From Aeromonas veronii (GTDB lineage Bacteria > Pseudomonadota > Gammaproteobacteria > Enterobacterales > Aeromonadaceae), in assembly GCA_041319085.1 (NCBI GenBank), contig CP101033.1:179001-243000 (forward strand): a DNA stretch of 64,000 bases, in the 5' to 3' direction. Made by a program: the position numbers and the translations under genes. Shown here piece after piece: positions 39,368 through 47,657 of this stretch. The notes beneath the pieces were generated by a model. That model saw only the letters and a list, made by a program, of their open reading frames with translations, had not been told where the DNA came from and made no database searches. Each line of letters starts with the position of its first letter. Positions within the stretch are counted from its first letter, which is position 1.

Positions 39368-39392
39368 GCCGGGGGGTGACCCCCGGCTTTTC
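39368..39392 (+). terminator. Terminator after arcB
   Basis: GCCGGGGG / CCCCCGGC stem followed by TTTTC. Confidence 0.7.
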
Positions 39393-39473
39393 GACCATGT
39401 GACAGCGGCATAATACCTCTACCCCTACGACCCGCAGATACATGGATACCACACCACAGAAGGAAGCTGGACC

Positions 39474-40880
39474 ATGACCAAATTCAAGTTCCCGTCAGCC
39501 TACACGATACTGTTTGTGCTGATCGCCCTGGTAGCCGCCCTGAGCTGGGTAGTGCCGGCAGGCAAATATGAAATGACCATGAACGAAGCCCTCGGCAAAG
39601 AAGTGCCGGTGGCGGGTACCTACAAACTGGTGGAGGGTAATCCCCAGGGGATCGTCGACGTGCTGCTGGCACCTATCGATGGCCTCTACAACCACGACAC
39701 CTATGAGGCTGGCGCCATCGACGTCTCCCTCTTCATCCTGATCATCGGTGGTTTTCTTGGCATTGTGACCAAGACCGGTGCCATCGATGCCGGTATTGAA
39801 CGTGTGACCGACCGCCTGCGCGGCCGGGAAGAGTGGATGATTCCGATCCTGATGGCGCTGTTCGCCGCAGGTGGAACCATCTACGGCATGGCCGAAGAGT
39901 CGCTGCCGTTCTACACCCTGCTGGTGCCGGTGATGATGGCTGCCCGCTTCGACCCAGTGGTGGCGGCGGCAACCGTGTTGCTGGGCGCCGGTATCGGTAC
40001 TCTGGGCTCCACCATCAACCCGTTTGCGACCGTGATTGCCGCCAACGCCGCTGGTATCTCCTTCACCGATGGTATCTGGCTGCGCGTCGCCATGCTGGTC
40101 GCCGGTTGGCTGCTCTGTGTTGCTTACGTCATGCGTTACGCCAAGATGGTGCGCAGCGATCCGAGCAAATCGCTGGTGGCTGACAAGTGGGAAGAGAACC
40201 GTGCCCACTTCCTCGGCAACAAGAGCGATCAAATGCTGGAGTTCACGCTGACTCGCAAGATTGTGCTGGGTATCTTCGTCGCCGCTTTCGCCGTGATGAT
40301 CTACGGTGTGGCCGTGCTGGGCTGGTGGATGGCGCAGATCTCTGGCGTGTTCCTGGCCGCCGCCATCATTGTTGGGGTCATCTCCCGCATGAGCGAGGAG
40401 GAGCTGACCTCCAACTTTATTGATGGTGCCCGTGACCTGCTCGGCGTGGCGCTGATCATCGGTATCGCCCGCGGTATCGTGGTGGTGATGGATAACGGCA
40501 TGATCACTCATACCATTTTGCACAGTGCAGAAGGGATCGTGACCGGCCTTTCCACCATCGTCTTTATCAACGTGATGTTCGTGCTGGAAGTGGTGCTCTC
40601 CTTCCTGGTGCCGTCCTCCTCCGGTCTGGCCGTGCTGACCATGCCGATCATGGCGCCGTTGGCCGACTTCGCCAACGTAGGTCGTGAGCTGGTAGTGACT
40701 GCTTACCAGTCTGCCTCCGGTCTGGTGAATTTGGTGACCCCGACCTCCGCCGTGGTAATGGGCGGTCTGGCCATCGCCAAGGTGCCTTATGTGCGCTACC
40801 TGAAGTGGGTGGCTCCGCTGCTCGCCATCCTGACCGTGCTGATCGTGGCCTGCCTGAGTCTTGGCGCCGTGCTCTCATAA
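39474..40880 (+). CDS. YfcC family transporter, probably arginine/ornithine-related
   Basis: 468-residue membrane protein with about twelve hydrophobic segments; starts TKFKFPSAYTILFVLIALVAALSWVVPAGKYE, as in YfcC/AitC-type basic amino acid carriers of the C4-dicarboxylate-transporter-like superfamily. The conserved GIGTLGSTINPFATVIAANAAGI and PSSSGLAVLTMPIMAPLAD re-entrant-type segments are present. Its place behind arcACB suggests that it exchanges arginine for ornithine, replacing the APC-type ArcD of other bacteria; this is inference. It has its own upstream gap of 121 bases after the arcB terminator. Confidence 0.8.
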   Translation: MTKFKFPSAYTILFVLIALVAALSWVVPAGKYEMTMNEALGKEVPVAGTYKLVEGNPQGIVDVLLAPIDGLYNHDTYEAGAIDVSLFILIIGGFLGIVTKTGAIDAGIERVTDRLRGREEWMIPILMALFAAGGTIYGMAEESLPFYTLLVPVMMAARFDPVVAAATVLLGAGIGTLGSTINPFATVIAANAAGISFTDGIWLRVAMLVAGWLLCVAYVMRYAKMVRSDPSKSLVADKWEENRAHFLGNKSDQMLEFTLTRKIVLGIFVAAFAVMIYGVAVLGWWMAQISGVFLAAAIIVGVISRMSEEELTSNFIDGARDLLGVALIIGIARGIVVVMDNGMITHTILHSAEGIVTGLSTIVFINVMFVLEVVLSFLVPSSSGLAVLTMPIMAPLADFANVGRELVVTAYQSASGLVNLVTPTSAVVMGGLAIAKVPYVRYLKWVAPLLAILTVLIVACLSLGAVLS

Positions 40881-40898
40881 GGGCTGACAAGCAAGATG

Positions 40899-40926
40899 AA
40901 ACGGGAGCCTGCGGGCTCCCGTTTTT
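40899..40926 (+). terminator. Terminator after the YfcC-like gene
   Basis: AAACGGGAGCC / GGCTCCCGTTT stem with TGC G loop and a following TT; 18 bases past the stop. Confidence 0.8.
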
Positions 40927-40964
40927 ATGAGCGCAAAAAGTACTGGGCACAGCATAACAGGCAA

Positions 40965-40989
40965 CAAAAAGGCGACCCGCAGGTCGCCT
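40965..40989 (-). terminator. Terminator after argR
   Basis: On the minus strand AGGCGACC TGCG GGTCGCCT followed by TTTTTG. Confidence 0.75.
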
Positions 40990-41010
40990 CGATGCATTCG
41001 GGGACGGTGG

Positions 41011-41502
41011 TTAGCGGGCCTGCGCCAGCGTGCGCACCACGGCGGCATGGGCCTGACGAGTGCGACTGATGTGGCGCGGCGCGACCAGTACCACGTCATT
41101 GCCCGCAACGGCGCCCATGATCTCGGGATTGGCGTTGCGATCCAGCAGGCGGGCCACCACGGTAGCAGCGCCCGGGGTGGTATGGATCAATACCATCTGC
41201 TGGTTGTGCACCACTTCACGCACCATGTCGTGGATCGAGCGGGTGCTGCCTGCTGGCTCAAGCTGATCGTCGACCAGGGTGTAGACCTTCTTGCCATTGG
41301 CATTCTGCGCCTTGGCAACGCCGAGGCGGTGCAGCAGGCGAGAGATGGTGGACTGGCTAATATCGGCAAAGCCGCGCTCTGACAGCTCGCGGCGGATCTC
41401 TTCCTGGGTGCTGTAGCAGTGTTGACCGATGATCTGGCGACAGGCATCCAGCTGTGCCAGATCGGGCTCTTGGGCAACGGGGCGACTGAGGGGTTTGACC
41501 AC
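41011..41502 (-). CDS. argR: Arginine repressor ArgR paralogue
   Basis: 163-residue ArgR/AhrC protein: N-terminal winged helix (GQHCYSTQEEIRRELSERGFADISQSTISRLLHRLG) and C-terminal hexamerisation/arginine-binding domain (HTTPGAATVVARLLDRNANPEIMGAVAGNDVVLVAPRH). Hexameric ArgR binds ARG boxes when loaded with arginine. Convergent placement to the arcACB-transporter cluster suggests it regulates arginine catabolism. It may be the main ArgR or a second copy; the window cannot tell. Confidence 0.9.
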   Translation of the reverse strand: MVKPLSRPVAQEPDLAQLDACRQIIGQHCYSTQEEIRRELSERGFADISQSTISRLLHRLGVAKAQNANGKKVYTLVDDQLEPAGSTRSIHDMVREVVHNQQMVLIHTTPGAATVVARLLDRNANPEIMGAVAGNDVVLVAPRHISRTRQAHAAVVRTLAQAR

Positions 41503-41670
41503 GGCGACTTCCTTTGACGATGACCGGAGGTAAACGCGCGATATTTGCCATAGCGGTCAGTTATCAGCCAAAAACACTGATAATCCATCCATGTGCAGGG
41601 AATGAACGGGCATTACCATCTTGGGATGGCAAATTATAGCTGACTGGAAATTTGGTGATGTGACAGGGGT

Positions 41671-41695
41671 CAAAAATGGGCCCCGCAGGGCCCTA
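41671..41695 (-). terminator. Terminator after pyrI
   Basis: On the minus strand GGGCCC TGCG GGGCCC followed by ATTTTTG. Confidence 0.75.
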
Positions 41696-41702
41696 TCAGA
41701 TA

Positions 41703-42167
41703 TCAGTAACGCTCGCTGACGATGTCCTGAGTGAAGGATTTCTCGCAATATTTGCACTTCATCCGCACCACGCCTTGCACCTCGCGCACCCGGAAGTAGC
41801 TGTCCACCGGCTCGTTGTGGGAGATGCAGTTGGAGTTGGGGCAGTGGAACACCCCGGCGATGAACTCCGGCAGTTCCAGCTGGTGCTTCTTCACCACATT
41901 GAAGTCTTCGATGATGTTGACGGTCGCTTTCGGGGCGAACAGCGCCAGCTGATTGGCCTGTTGCTCGGTCAGGCGGGTGTTCTCGATCTTGATCAGATCC
42001 TTCTTGCCCAGCGCGCCGGATTTCAGGTTGAAGCCGACGGTGATCCGCTCCTGGGTTTCAACCAGTTGGAACAGCTTGAGGATTTTGATGCCCTGGCCAG
42101 CGGGGATGTGATCGATAACGGAGCCGTGACGGATGGCTTCGACTTGCAGTTGGTTCTTGTCAGACAT
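41703..42167 (-). CDS. pyrI: Aspartate carbamoyltransferase regulatory chain
   Basis: 154-residue regulatory subunit that binds CTP/ATP and joins catalytic trimers. The zinc site is complete at C109, C114, C138 and C141 (CPNSNC, CKYC), the same numbering as E. coli PyrI. The N-terminal nucleotide domain has [24 protein letters not shown]. It follows pyrB by 15 bases and ends the pyrBI operon. Confidence 0.96.
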   Translation of the reverse strand: MSDKNQLQVEAIRHGSVIDHIPAGQGIKILKLFQLVETQERITVGFNLKSGALGKKDLIKIENTRLTEQQANQLALFAPKATVNIIEDFNVVKKHQLELPEFIAGVFHCPNSNCISHNEPVDSYFRVREVQGVVRMKCKYCEKSFTQDIVSERY

Positions 42168-42182
42168 GATATTCCCCTAAGC

Positions 42183-43103
42183 TCAGACAGTTTCGTTCAG
42201 TACCAGTGCCAGCAGCGCCTGGCGTGCATAGACCCCGTTCTCCGCCTGCTGGAAGTAGCAAGCGTGGGGGGTCTTGTCGACCGCTACATCGATCTCATCG
42301 ACGCGGGGCAGGGGGTGCAGGATCTTCATGGTGGGCTTGGCCCCTTCCAGGGTCGCCAGCTCCAGCACGAACTTGGCGGCCATGTGCTTGTACTCGGTCT
42401 CGTCGAAGCGCTCTTTCTGGACGCGGGTCATGTAGAGGATGTCGAGCTCCGGCATCACCTCTTCCATGGTCTGGTGGACGCTGAACTGGATGCCTTTCTC
42501 TTCCAGCTCTTCGCAGAGGTAGTCCGGCATCGCCAGCGCTTCCGGGGAGATGAAGAAGAAGCGGCAGTTAAACAGGCTGAGCGCCTGGGCCAGCGAGTGC
42601 ACGGTGCGGCCATATTTCAGGTCACCGACGAAGGCGACGTTGAGGTTGTCCAGACGACCCTGGGTCTCATGGATGGTGAACAGGTCGAGCAGGGTCTGGC
42701 TCGGATGCTGGTTGGAGCCATCGCCGCCGTTGATGACCGGCACGCGGGAGAACTCGGCGGCGAGGCGGGCCGCCCCCTCTTTCGGGTGGCGCATCACCAC
42801 CGCATCCGAGTAGGAGCCGATGATCTTGATGGAATCAGCCAGTGTCTCGCCTTTCTTGGCACTGGTGTTGCCACCGTCGGCGAAGCCGATGATGTTGCCG
42901 CCGAGGCGCTGTACCGCGGTCTCGAACGAGAGGCGGGTGCGGGTGGAGGCTTCGAAGAAGCAGCTGGCAACCAGCTTGTCTTTCAACAGGCTGGTGTCAG
43001 GTTCAGCCTTCAACCGTTGTGCGGTTGAGACTACCAGTTCCATTTCTGACCGGGTCAGGTCCGAAATGGAGATGACATGTTTCTTATAGAGTGGATTGGT
43101 CAT
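42183..43103 (-). CDS. pyrB: Aspartate carbamoyltransferase catalytic chain
   Basis: Makes N-carbamoyl-aspartate, the first committed pyrimidine intermediate. The 306-residue chain from ATG 43103 starts [18 protein letters not shown], as E. coli PyrB; longer in-frame starts up to 43145 have no family support. Carbamoyl-phosphate residues S53-T-R-T in [11 protein letters not shown], the lysine loop ([13 protein letters not shown]), the HPSQ motif ([13 protein letters not shown]) and [10 protein letters not shown] are visible. An AAAGGGA SD precedes the ATG. Expression is controlled by the leader upstream. Confidence 0.95.
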   Translation of the reverse strand: MTNPLYKKHVISISDLTRSEMELVVSTAQRLKAEPDTSLLKDKLVASCFFEASTRTRLSFETAVQRLGGNIIGFADGGNTSAKKGETLADSIKIIGSYSDAVVMRHPKEGAARLAAEFSRVPVINGGDGSNQHPSQTLLDLFTIHETQGRLDNLNVAFVGDLKYGRTVHSLAQALSLFNCRFFFISPEALAMPDYLCEELEEKGIQFSVHQTMEEVMPELDILYMTRVQKERFDETEYKHMAAKFVLELATLEGAKPTMKILHPLPRVDEIDVAVDKTPHACYFQQAENGVYARQALLALVLNETV

Positions 43104-43278
43104 CGTCTGCATTCCCTTTGACATCATTGGAGGTTTTTCGGGCACAAAAAAAAGCCCCTGAAACAGGGGCTTTTTTTAAAAATAACTGGGGATCGTTGGG
43201 GTGGGAACCGGAAACAAAGGGGCCGCTTTGGTGCGCACCACCTGTCTGCAAGGCTGTTTTCTGAATCAAAAACTGCAT
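43084..43278 (-). CDS. pyrL: pyrBI leader peptide
   Basis: 64-codon frame starting [14 protein letters not shown] and containing [11 protein letters not shown] across the attenuator; the E. coli PyrL leader has the equivalent RGAFFCP just at its attenuator. Ribosomes translating this leader close behind RNA polymerase when UTP is low prevent the attenuator hairpin, so pyrBI is read. Here the frame does not stop at the attenuator but runs on and overlaps the pyrB start by 20 bases. It is a regulatory peptide, not expected to have a function as protein. Confidence 0.75.
   Translation of the reverse strand: MQFLIQKTALQTGGAHQSGPFVSGSHPNDPQLFLKKAPVSGAFFCARKTSNDVKGNADDDQSTL
43146..43177 (-). terminator. 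pyrBI attenuator
   Basis: On the minus strand AAAAAAAGCCCCTG TTT CAGGGGC followed by eight T. It lies 43 bases before the pyrB ATG and inside the leader peptide frame, as in the UTP-sensitive enterobacterial pyrBI attenuator. Confidence 0.88.
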
Positions 43279-43311
43279 CGTTTCGTCCCGACCTTTTTCA
43301 AAACCGGACAG

Positions 43312-43339
43312 ATTATAGGGCTGGTTTTCAAATTGTCAA
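43312..43339 (-). promoter_or_regulatory. pyrBI promoter
   Basis: Perfect consensus hexamers on the minus strand: TTGACA (43339-43334), 16-base spacer, TATAAT (43317-43312). The leader from about 43305 includes the leader peptide and attenuator. Confidence 0.85.
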
Positions 43340-43377
43340 AATTTTATTTCTGATGCCAATTTCAGCATGAAAAACGT

Positions 43378-43920
43378 TTAAGTGGTGGGAACTGGACGAC
43401 AAATCCACACCCTGTGCATCTCTTGCAGCGATTCCCCATCGCGGGCCATGGCACGCAAATATCCGAGTCGGTGGTGCCCTTCCAGCAGGCAGTAGGGTTG
43501 CGGCAGTGGTTGCCCGTTCGGATAACTGCACCCCTCGGCGGGCGCCAGCACGATGATCGGCTCGGGCCAGGTGCCTTCGCTCAACATCTTCTCGCCGAGC
43601 CAGGAGCGGCGCACATAGCGATTGCTGTGCAGCATCTCGCCCCAGCGCTCGATCACCTCCATATGGCGGGAGTCCACCTGATCCACCAGTTGCGCGGTGG
43701 GCCAGCGCTCACAGGTGAATTGATGGCTGGCGAGATCGATAAAGCTCCAGTTGGACTCAAAACCGCGCCAATGCCGGTAAATCCACTGGGAGAGCACATT
43801 TTCGGGGATGAAGGGCACCAGCGGGGTGACCCGGGCCAAGTAGTCGGGCAGGGACTCTGTCTTGCGTTCGTCCCTGAAGTTGAGGGGTGCCAGTTGTTGG
43901 AGCAGTCGGTAATTGAGCAT
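43378..43920 (-). CDS. Hypothetical protein with ParB-like GHHR motif
   Basis: 180-residue protein from the ATG at 43920 (MLNYRLLQQLAPLNF). Not recognised as a named family. Near the C-terminus CLLEGHHRLGYLRAMARDGE resembles the ParB/sulfiredoxin motif (LLEGHHRxGAL), and FIPENVLSQWIYRHWRGFESNWSFIDLASHQF suggests a mixed alpha/beta domain before it. The longer frame to 43968 adds residues without support. It is upstream of the pyrBI promoter in the same direction, monocistronic as far as seen. Possible roles are nucleotide hydrolysis or DNA-linked regulation, but neither is shown. Confidence 0.65.
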   Translation of the reverse strand: MLNYRLLQQLAPLNFRDERKTESLPDYLARVTPLVPFIPENVLSQWIYRHWRGFESNWSFIDLASHQFTCERWPTAQLVDQVDSRHMEVIERWGEMLHSNRYVRRSWLGEKMLSEGTWPEPIIVLAPAEGCSYPNGQPLPQPYCLLEGHHRLGYLRAMARDGESLQEMHRVWICRPVPTT

Positions 43921-44077
43921 AAGCAGCCTCCCGGTACCTGCTTTCACCCTACCCCCATTTATGCCCAATTCCTACCCCGGTAGGGCTGCAAATACAGCAA
44001 GTTATCCCACTTCGCTGCACAAATAACCGCGACTTGTTCGGGATTTGTGCAATCGCATCGAAAGCGTAAAAAAAGCC

Positions 44078-44105
44078 TTTACCTTTGATCTCCACTTTGT
44101 ATACT
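44078..44105 (+). promoter_or_regulatory. tRNA-Trp promoter
   Basis: -35 TTTACC (44078-44083), 16-base spacer, -10 TATACT (44100-44105), start about 44112, shortly before the tRNA. Confidence 0.6.
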
Positions 44106-44121
44106 ACGCCTCGTTTGTTGC

Positions 44122-44198
44122 AGGGGCGTAGTTCCAATTGGTAGAACAGCGGTCTCCAAAACCGATGGTTGCGGGTTCGAGTCCTGCCGCCCCTGCCA
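44122..44198 (+). tRNA. trpT: tRNA-Trp (CCA anticodon)
   Basis: Cloverleaf: acceptor AGGGGCG / CGCCCCT, D arm with AATTGGTAGA, anticodon loop CTCCAAA with anticodon CCA, T arm GCGGGTTCGAGTCCTGC, discriminator G and encoded CCA end. It is a single tRNA gene followed by its own terminator. Confidence 0.95.
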
Positions 44199-44204
44199 TT
44201 TTCA

Positions 44205-44236
44205 GAAAGGCCAGCTCATTGAGCTGGCCTTTCGCA
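44205..44236. terminator. Terminator after tRNA-Trp
   Basis: GAAAGGCCAGCTC, loop ATT, GAGCTGGCCTTTC: a perfect 13-base stem. Confidence 0.75.
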
Positions 44237-44322
44237 TTTCCGGCGTTCGCCATTTCTATCCGTCAGTCCCCTTTTTTACCTGCTATCCATCTTCGACAAT
44301 TTCAACCGTTCTGAACGGCAGG

Positions 44323-45195
44323 TCAGCTGGCGCCGACCTGTATTTTGAGGGTCTCCACCAGCCGCTGGTGGCGGGCGGGGAGCGGCCACTCGGCGCGGTA
44401 GATAAGCCAGAGGGTGTCGATCACCTCGATCCGGCTCTGGATCACCCTGATCTGCTCCTGTTTGGCAAAGGCGGTGACGGCGAAGCGGGGTAGTACGGTA
44501 AAGCCGAGGCCGCGGGCGACCGGCTCCAGGATCAGACCGATCTGGTTGGTGAAGCCGCGCAGTGGGATCTCGTCAACGCGCTGGCCGGGGTAACGGCGTC
44601 CCAGCAGGCGCCGGGCCATGCTGCGGCCATCCGGGTGACCGATAAAACCGAGTTGGCAGAGGTGCTGCCAGCTCTGCTCTTCGCCATCGTTGGGTACCAC
44701 CAGACAGAGGGGCTCGCGGGCAAAGGGCTCGGCGGCGATGCTGGGGTGCTCCGGCGGTTGATCCACCAGCCCCAGATCGCTGCGCCCTGCCAGCACCGCC
44801 TGCACTATGTCGGGGGTGGGGGCGAAGCGGTGCTGGATGGTGAGGCCGGGGTGCTCCTGTTGCTGGTCGAGCAGCAGGGGATAGAGCAGCAGACCTATGC
44901 TGCCCGGGGTCGTGAGGGTGATGGTGCCGCTGTGGGGATCGTCATCCGAGAGACGGGCTCGCAGCTGTTCGGCGGCCTGCGCCTGCTGGCGGGCGAAGTC
45001 GAGCAGCACCAGCCCGCGCGGGGTGAGCTCCAGCAGACGGGGCTTGCGCAGCAGCAGGGGGCCGAATTCGGCCTCGAGGCGCGAGATATGCTGGCTGACG
45101 GCGGCCTGAGTGAGATCCAGCCGCTCGGCGGCACGGGTAAAACTGCCGGTTTCATGCACCACCACCAGGGTGTGGAGCCAGAGTGGATTAACCAT
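44323..45195 (-). CDS. LysR-type transcriptional regulator
   Basis: 290-residue regulator: N-terminal winged helix-turn-helix (LHTLVVVHETGSFTRAAERLDLTQAAVSQHISRLEAEFG) and a C-terminal periplasmic-binding-protein-like effector domain (from about residue 90, GTITLTTPGSIGLLLYPLLL). It is divergent from the VOC-family gene at 45296 with about 100 bases between them, which suggests that it controls that gene. The effector is not known. Confidence 0.85.
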   Translation of the reverse strand: MVNPLWLHTLVVVHETGSFTRAAERLDLTQAAVSQHISRLEAEFGPLLLRKPRLLELTPRGLVLLDFARQQAQAAEQLRARLSDDDPHSGTITLTTPGSIGLLLYPLLLDQQQEHPGLTIQHRFAPTPDIVQAVLAGRSDLGLVDQPPEHPSIAAEPFAREPLCLVVPNDGEEQSWQHLCQLGFIGHPDGRSMARRLLGRRYPGQRVDEIPLRGFTNQIGLILEPVARGLGFTVLPRFAVTAFAKQEQIRVIQSRIEVIDTLWLIYRAEWPLPARHQRLVETLKIQVGAS

Positions 45196-45295
45196 AAATT
45201 TAATTTATGCCTTCCATTAGTTTGACCTTGTTTTTCATTATGGCGCCTCTTCCTATCATGTCACTTGTTTCCCACACACAATTTCAAGGTGACGT

Positions 45296-45793
45296 ATGAC
45301 TTACCCGCGCAACTTCTCCCACATCGGCATCACGGTGACTGACCTCGACAAGGCGGTCGAGTTCTATACCAAGGTGATGGGCTGGTATCTCATCATGCCG
45401 GCGACCACCATCAGCGAGGATGACTCCGCCATCGGCGTGATGTGCAACGACGTGTTTGGCCCGGGCTGGGGCTCCTTCCGTATCGCCCACCTCTCTACCG
45501 GCGACAAGATCGGCATCGAGCTGTTCGAGTTCCCCAACAGCGAGCAGCGCGAAAACAACTTCGAATTCTGGAAGACCGGAGTGTTCCACTTCAGCGTGCA
45601 GGATCCGGATGTCGAGGGGCTGGCGGCGCGCATTGTCGCGGCTGGCGGCAAGCAGCGGATGCCGGTGCGCGAGTACTACCCGGGCGAGAAGCCCTACCGC
45701 ATGGTCTACATGGAAGATCCCTTCGGCAACATCATCGAGATCTACAGCCACAGCTATGAGCTGACCTACTCCGCCGGTGCATATCAGGGGTAA
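45296..45793 (+). CDS. VOC-family protein (glyoxalase/dioxygenase superfamily)
   Basis: 165-residue protein of the vicinal-oxygen-chelate fold with two beta-alpha-beta-beta-beta modules: FSHIGITVTDLDKAVEFYTKVMGW near residue 7 and VFHFSVQDPDVEGLAARIVAAGGK in the second half, ending YMEDPFGNIIEIYSHSYE. The metal-ligand positions (H in SHIGI, E in GIELFEF, H in FHFSV, E in IIEIY) are filled, so a divalent metal is likely bound. The substrate is unknown; it may be a lyase or dioxygenase for a small organic acid. It is paired with the divergent LysR regulator. Confidence 0.8.
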   Translation: MTYPRNFSHIGITVTDLDKAVEFYTKVMGWYLIMPATTISEDDSAIGVMCNDVFGPGWGSFRIAHLSTGDKIGIELFEFPNSEQRENNFEFWKTGVFHFSVQDPDVEGLAARIVAAGGKQRMPVREYYPGEKPYRMVYMEDPFGNIIEIYSHSYELTYSAGAYQG

Positions 45794-45797
45794 GTGA

Positions 45798-45819
45798 CAG
45801 GCCGCCTTCGGGCGGCCTG
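45798..45819 (+). terminator. Hairpin after the VOC gene
   Basis: CAGGCCGCC, tetraloop TTCG, GGCGGCCTG: a stable 9-base stem 5 bases past the stop, without a T run. The 248 bases to blc show nothing else. Confidence 0.5.
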
Positions 45820-46067
45820 CTGCTGTGTTGTGGTGACGGTCTGCAGCATGGAATATGAGGGGATGATTAAGGATCACGAGACAAAAGACCGCGCGGTGCC
45901 ACATACGGACCCGCGTGTTAGCGCATTATCTCCCCAGGCCAAGACCTGGTCGCCTGAACGTTTGCAATGTGTCTGAGACGGTTTTCGCGCCGGATCGGGT
46001 GGGGTGTTGAGGGAGTCATTGGGTGAAAAGCCAGCCCGGTGGCGAAGGCATCGCCACCGGAGCGGGC

Positions 46068-46580
46068 TCAGGGTGTCTGCCTGACCCAAATCAGCTGGTC
46101 GGTAGCAAAGCCCAGCCCCTTGGCCTTGGCGATCAGCGCGTCCACCTTCTCCTTGGGCGGATTGGGGGAGCGGGAGAGGATCCAGAGGTAATCGTGGTTG
46201 TAGCTGGTCACCAGCGAGAGCTGGTAGTCGGGGTCGAGGTCGATGACGTTGTAGCCGCCGTAGAAGGGGCCGAAGAAGCTCACCTTGAGCCGTGCCTCGT
46301 CGGGGTTGCCGACGAAGTAGGCTTTGCCCTCGGCTTCGCGCCAGCTGCCATCGCTCTGCTTGCCGCGGTTGAGCACCTTGACGCCGCCATCGTCGCGCAG
46401 GCTGTAGGTGGCGCTCACCTGCCCCAGCCCCCGCTCGAAGCTGTGGTCGAGACGGGCGATTTCGTACCAGGTGCCAAGATAACGATCGAGCTGGAAGCCG
46501 GTGACGGGGCGGATACCGTCGGCAATCCCGGTACAGGCCGTCAGCAGCAAAGCGGTGAACAGGCAAAGCAGTGAACGCAT
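46068..46580 (-). CDS. blc: Outer-membrane lipocalin Blc
   Basis: 170-residue lipoprotein with a signal peptide and lipobox LLTAC (C16). The lipocalin signature LDRYLGTWYEIARLDHSFERGL is followed by VSATYSLRDDGGVKVLNRG and SYNHDYLWILSRSP. Bacterial lipocalins bind fatty acids or lysophospholipids at the inner face of the outer membrane. It lies next to the yqhC-like regulator gene in the same direction, 17 bases downstream, so it may be cotranscribed with it. Confidence 0.92.
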   Translation of the reverse strand: MRSLLCLFTALLLTACTGIADGIRPVTGFQLDRYLGTWYEIARLDHSFERGLGQVSATYSLRDDGGVKVLNRGKQSDGSWREAEGKAYFVGNPDEARLKVSFFGPFYGGYNVIDLDPDYQLSLVTSYNHDYLWILSRSPNPPKEKVDALIAKAKGLGFATDQLIWVRQTP

Positions 46581-46597
46581 AGGTAATCCCTCTCTTG

Positions 46598-47500
46598 TTA
46601 TCCCTCGATGATGCGCAGCTGGCCATCCCGGAAGCGGGAGGCCTGATCCGTCGGCGTGCTGCCGAAGAAGCGCTTGTACTCCCGACTGAACTGGGAGTTG
46701 CTCTCGTAACCGACTCTGGCTGCCGCGGTGCCCGCCTTGATGCCGTCGTGCAGCATCATCATCCGCGCCTTGTGCAGCCTAAACGACTTGATGTACTGCA
46801 GCGGCGAAGTGGCGGTGACCGCCTTGAAGTGGTGGTGAAAGGCGGAGACGCTCATGTTCACCTCCCGTGCCAGCTCCTCCATGGTGAGGTTGTCGGCATA
46901 ACGGGACTCTATCATACGCAGCACCCGGGCGATCTGGCCCACATGGTTGTGGCGATTGGCGAGCGCCTGCAGCGCCGGGCCGCCTCCCTCGGTGAGGGCG
47001 TGAAACAGCATCTCCCGCACCGTTTGCGGCCCCAGCACCTTGGCGTGCAGCGGGTTGTCCATCAGCTCGATCAGCCGCTCGGCGGCGCAGAACATTGCCT
47101 CCGACAGGGGCACCGAGTGGACGCCGCACTTCTGCGGAGCGGGGGCGGGCAGGGCGTCGCCCAGCTCCAGCAACAGCGCTTGCAGGGTGACCATGTTGAT
47201 CTCGATGGTAAAACCGATCAGCGGCTGCTCGGGGGAGGCGAAGCACTCGCACTCGCAGGGCAGCGGCAAGGTCATCAGCAGGTAGTGGTTGGGGTCGTAG
47301 CGAAACACCTGATCCGCCAGATAACCCACCTTGTGCCCCTGCAGGATCACGATCATCCGCGGCTGGTAGAGCACCGGGGTGCGGTCGTGGTACTCGGTGG
47401 TATAGATGAAATTCACCTGCTCCACCGGGGAGGGGGTGATGCCGGGGGCGGTGACGTGGCGGGTCACTCTGGCGGCGAGGTCGCTGTAACGGTTTGGCAT
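46598..47500 (-). CDS. yqhC: AraC-family regulator YqhC-like
   Basis: 300-residue regulator with the AraC_N type N-terminal domain (RMIVILQGHKVGYLADQVFRYDPNHYLLMTLPLPCECE) and a C-terminal double helix-turn-helix (NLTMEELAREVNMSVSAFHHHFKAVTATSPLQYIKSFRLHKA). The CEC motif may sense electrophiles such as aldehydes, as proposed for YqhC; this is inference. ATG 47500 gives MPNRYSDLAARV; the longer frame runs into the divergent gene. It is divergent from yqhD, the known YqhC target in E. coli. Confidence 0.85.
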   Translation of the reverse strand: MPNRYSDLAARVTRHVTAPGITPSPVEQVNFIYTTEYHDRTPVLYQPRMIVILQGHKVGYLADQVFRYDPNHYLLMTLPLPCECECFASPEQPLIGFTIEINMVTLQALLLELGDALPAPAPQKCGVHSVPLSEAMFCAAERLIELMDNPLHAKVLGPQTVREMLFHALTEGGGPALQALANRHNHVGQIARVLRMIESRYADNLTMEELAREVNMSVSAFHHHFKAVTATSPLQYIKSFRLHKARMMMLHDGIKAGTAAARVGYESNSQFSREYKRFFGSTPTDQASRFRDGQLRIIEG

Positions 47501-47657
47501 GGGCGCTCTTTGATTCAACTGTTCCGGTTTTCGCTGCTTTGTAGAAATAGGCAAGAATAAAGCAGGATGTTGTCTTGATGGTAGGGTGGTTCTGGAGAAA
47601 AATGCAATCACGATTTCGCGGCCTGGCCGCCCTGACTATCAGAATAAGGCAATGTCG

